Assembly: GCF_027409185.1 (NCBI RefSeq) | Contig: NC_084474.1 | Coordinates: 10,471,382 to 10,535,381, forward strand | DNA length: 64,000 nucleotides | DNA from: Cynocephalus volans | Lineage: Eukaryota; Chordata; Mammalia; Dermoptera; Cynocephalidae | Direction of reading: 5' to 3' | Shown here: positions 63,870 to 64,000 of the stretch, one piece after another | Position numbering within the stretch: position 1 is the first letter of the stretch | Layout of the letters: each line of letters begins with the position of its first letter | Made by a program: the position numbers and the translations under genes | The notes under the pieces: generated by a model | Told to the model about the DNA's origin: nothing | The model's input: the letters and a program-made list of their open reading frames with translations, nothing else | Databases searched by the model: none

Positions 63870-64000
63870 CTAGAAGGGAAGAATAAAAACAGGTTTAAAT
63901 TAATGCTCAAAAGGAAAATAATTCCAGTTTATTAACTACCATTCCTTAAGGACATAGTCTGTTCCAGGCATAGTGTTAAATTCCTTAAGAATATTAGTTT
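63870..64000 (-). other. PCMTD1: PCMTD1 intron 1 (3' end)
   Basis: Sequence upstream, in gene direction, of the acceptor at 63870, with a good polypyrimidine tract. Nothing else seen in 131 bp. Confidence 0.7.

Overview
This is mammalian nuclear DNA: AT-rich, intron-rich, with MIR, L2, L1M and hAT remnants. Two recognisable genes both lie on the minus strand. The SINEs are tRNA-derived, with a GGCCGGCCCGTGGC-type head and tails ending in A-runs or microsatellites. They look like the dermopteran (colugo, flying lemur) CYN-type family, so a colugo is my best guess (about 0.6, from memory of the family, unverified).

Layout. (1) 1-23143 is part of intron 1 of PXDNL (minus strand). It holds a CpG-island-like block (about 5640-6560), old MIR/L2 pieces, a SINE, a mariner-like MITE and the most striking element here: a complete plus-strand LINE-1 (13155-19978) with intact ORF1 and ORF2, flanked by a perfect 15-bp target-site duplication. 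(2) 23144-23307 is PXDNL coding exon 1 (signal peptide plus LRR N-terminal cap), with a moderately GC-rich promoter and 5' UTR just above it. (3) About 23560-29395 is the gap between the two genes. It is mostly an old L1M relic split by a MITE, a solo LTR and a (TG)n tract. (4) 29395 to beyond 63869 is PCMTD1 (minus). All five coding exons are present (63746-63440, 53203-53101, 41689-41518, 39861-39738, 32519-32152). They join in frame to exactly 357 codons plus stop. The 3' UTR probably runs to an AATAAA near 29415, and the 5' UTR begins at a good acceptor at 63870. The promoter and first exon lie outside the window.

How the parts relate. PCMTD1 and PXDNL are adjacent and in the same orientation, as I recall from human 8q11. 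PCMTD1 is a PIMT-like, AdoMet-binding protein with an Elongin/Cullin-5 (SOCS-type) tail. PXDNL is a secreted peroxidasin-like protein. The young L1 is antisense to PXDNL, so any antisense promoter in its 5' UTR would point into the rest of PXDNL. No prokaryotic features, CRISPR arrays, rRNA genes or functional tRNA genes were seen.
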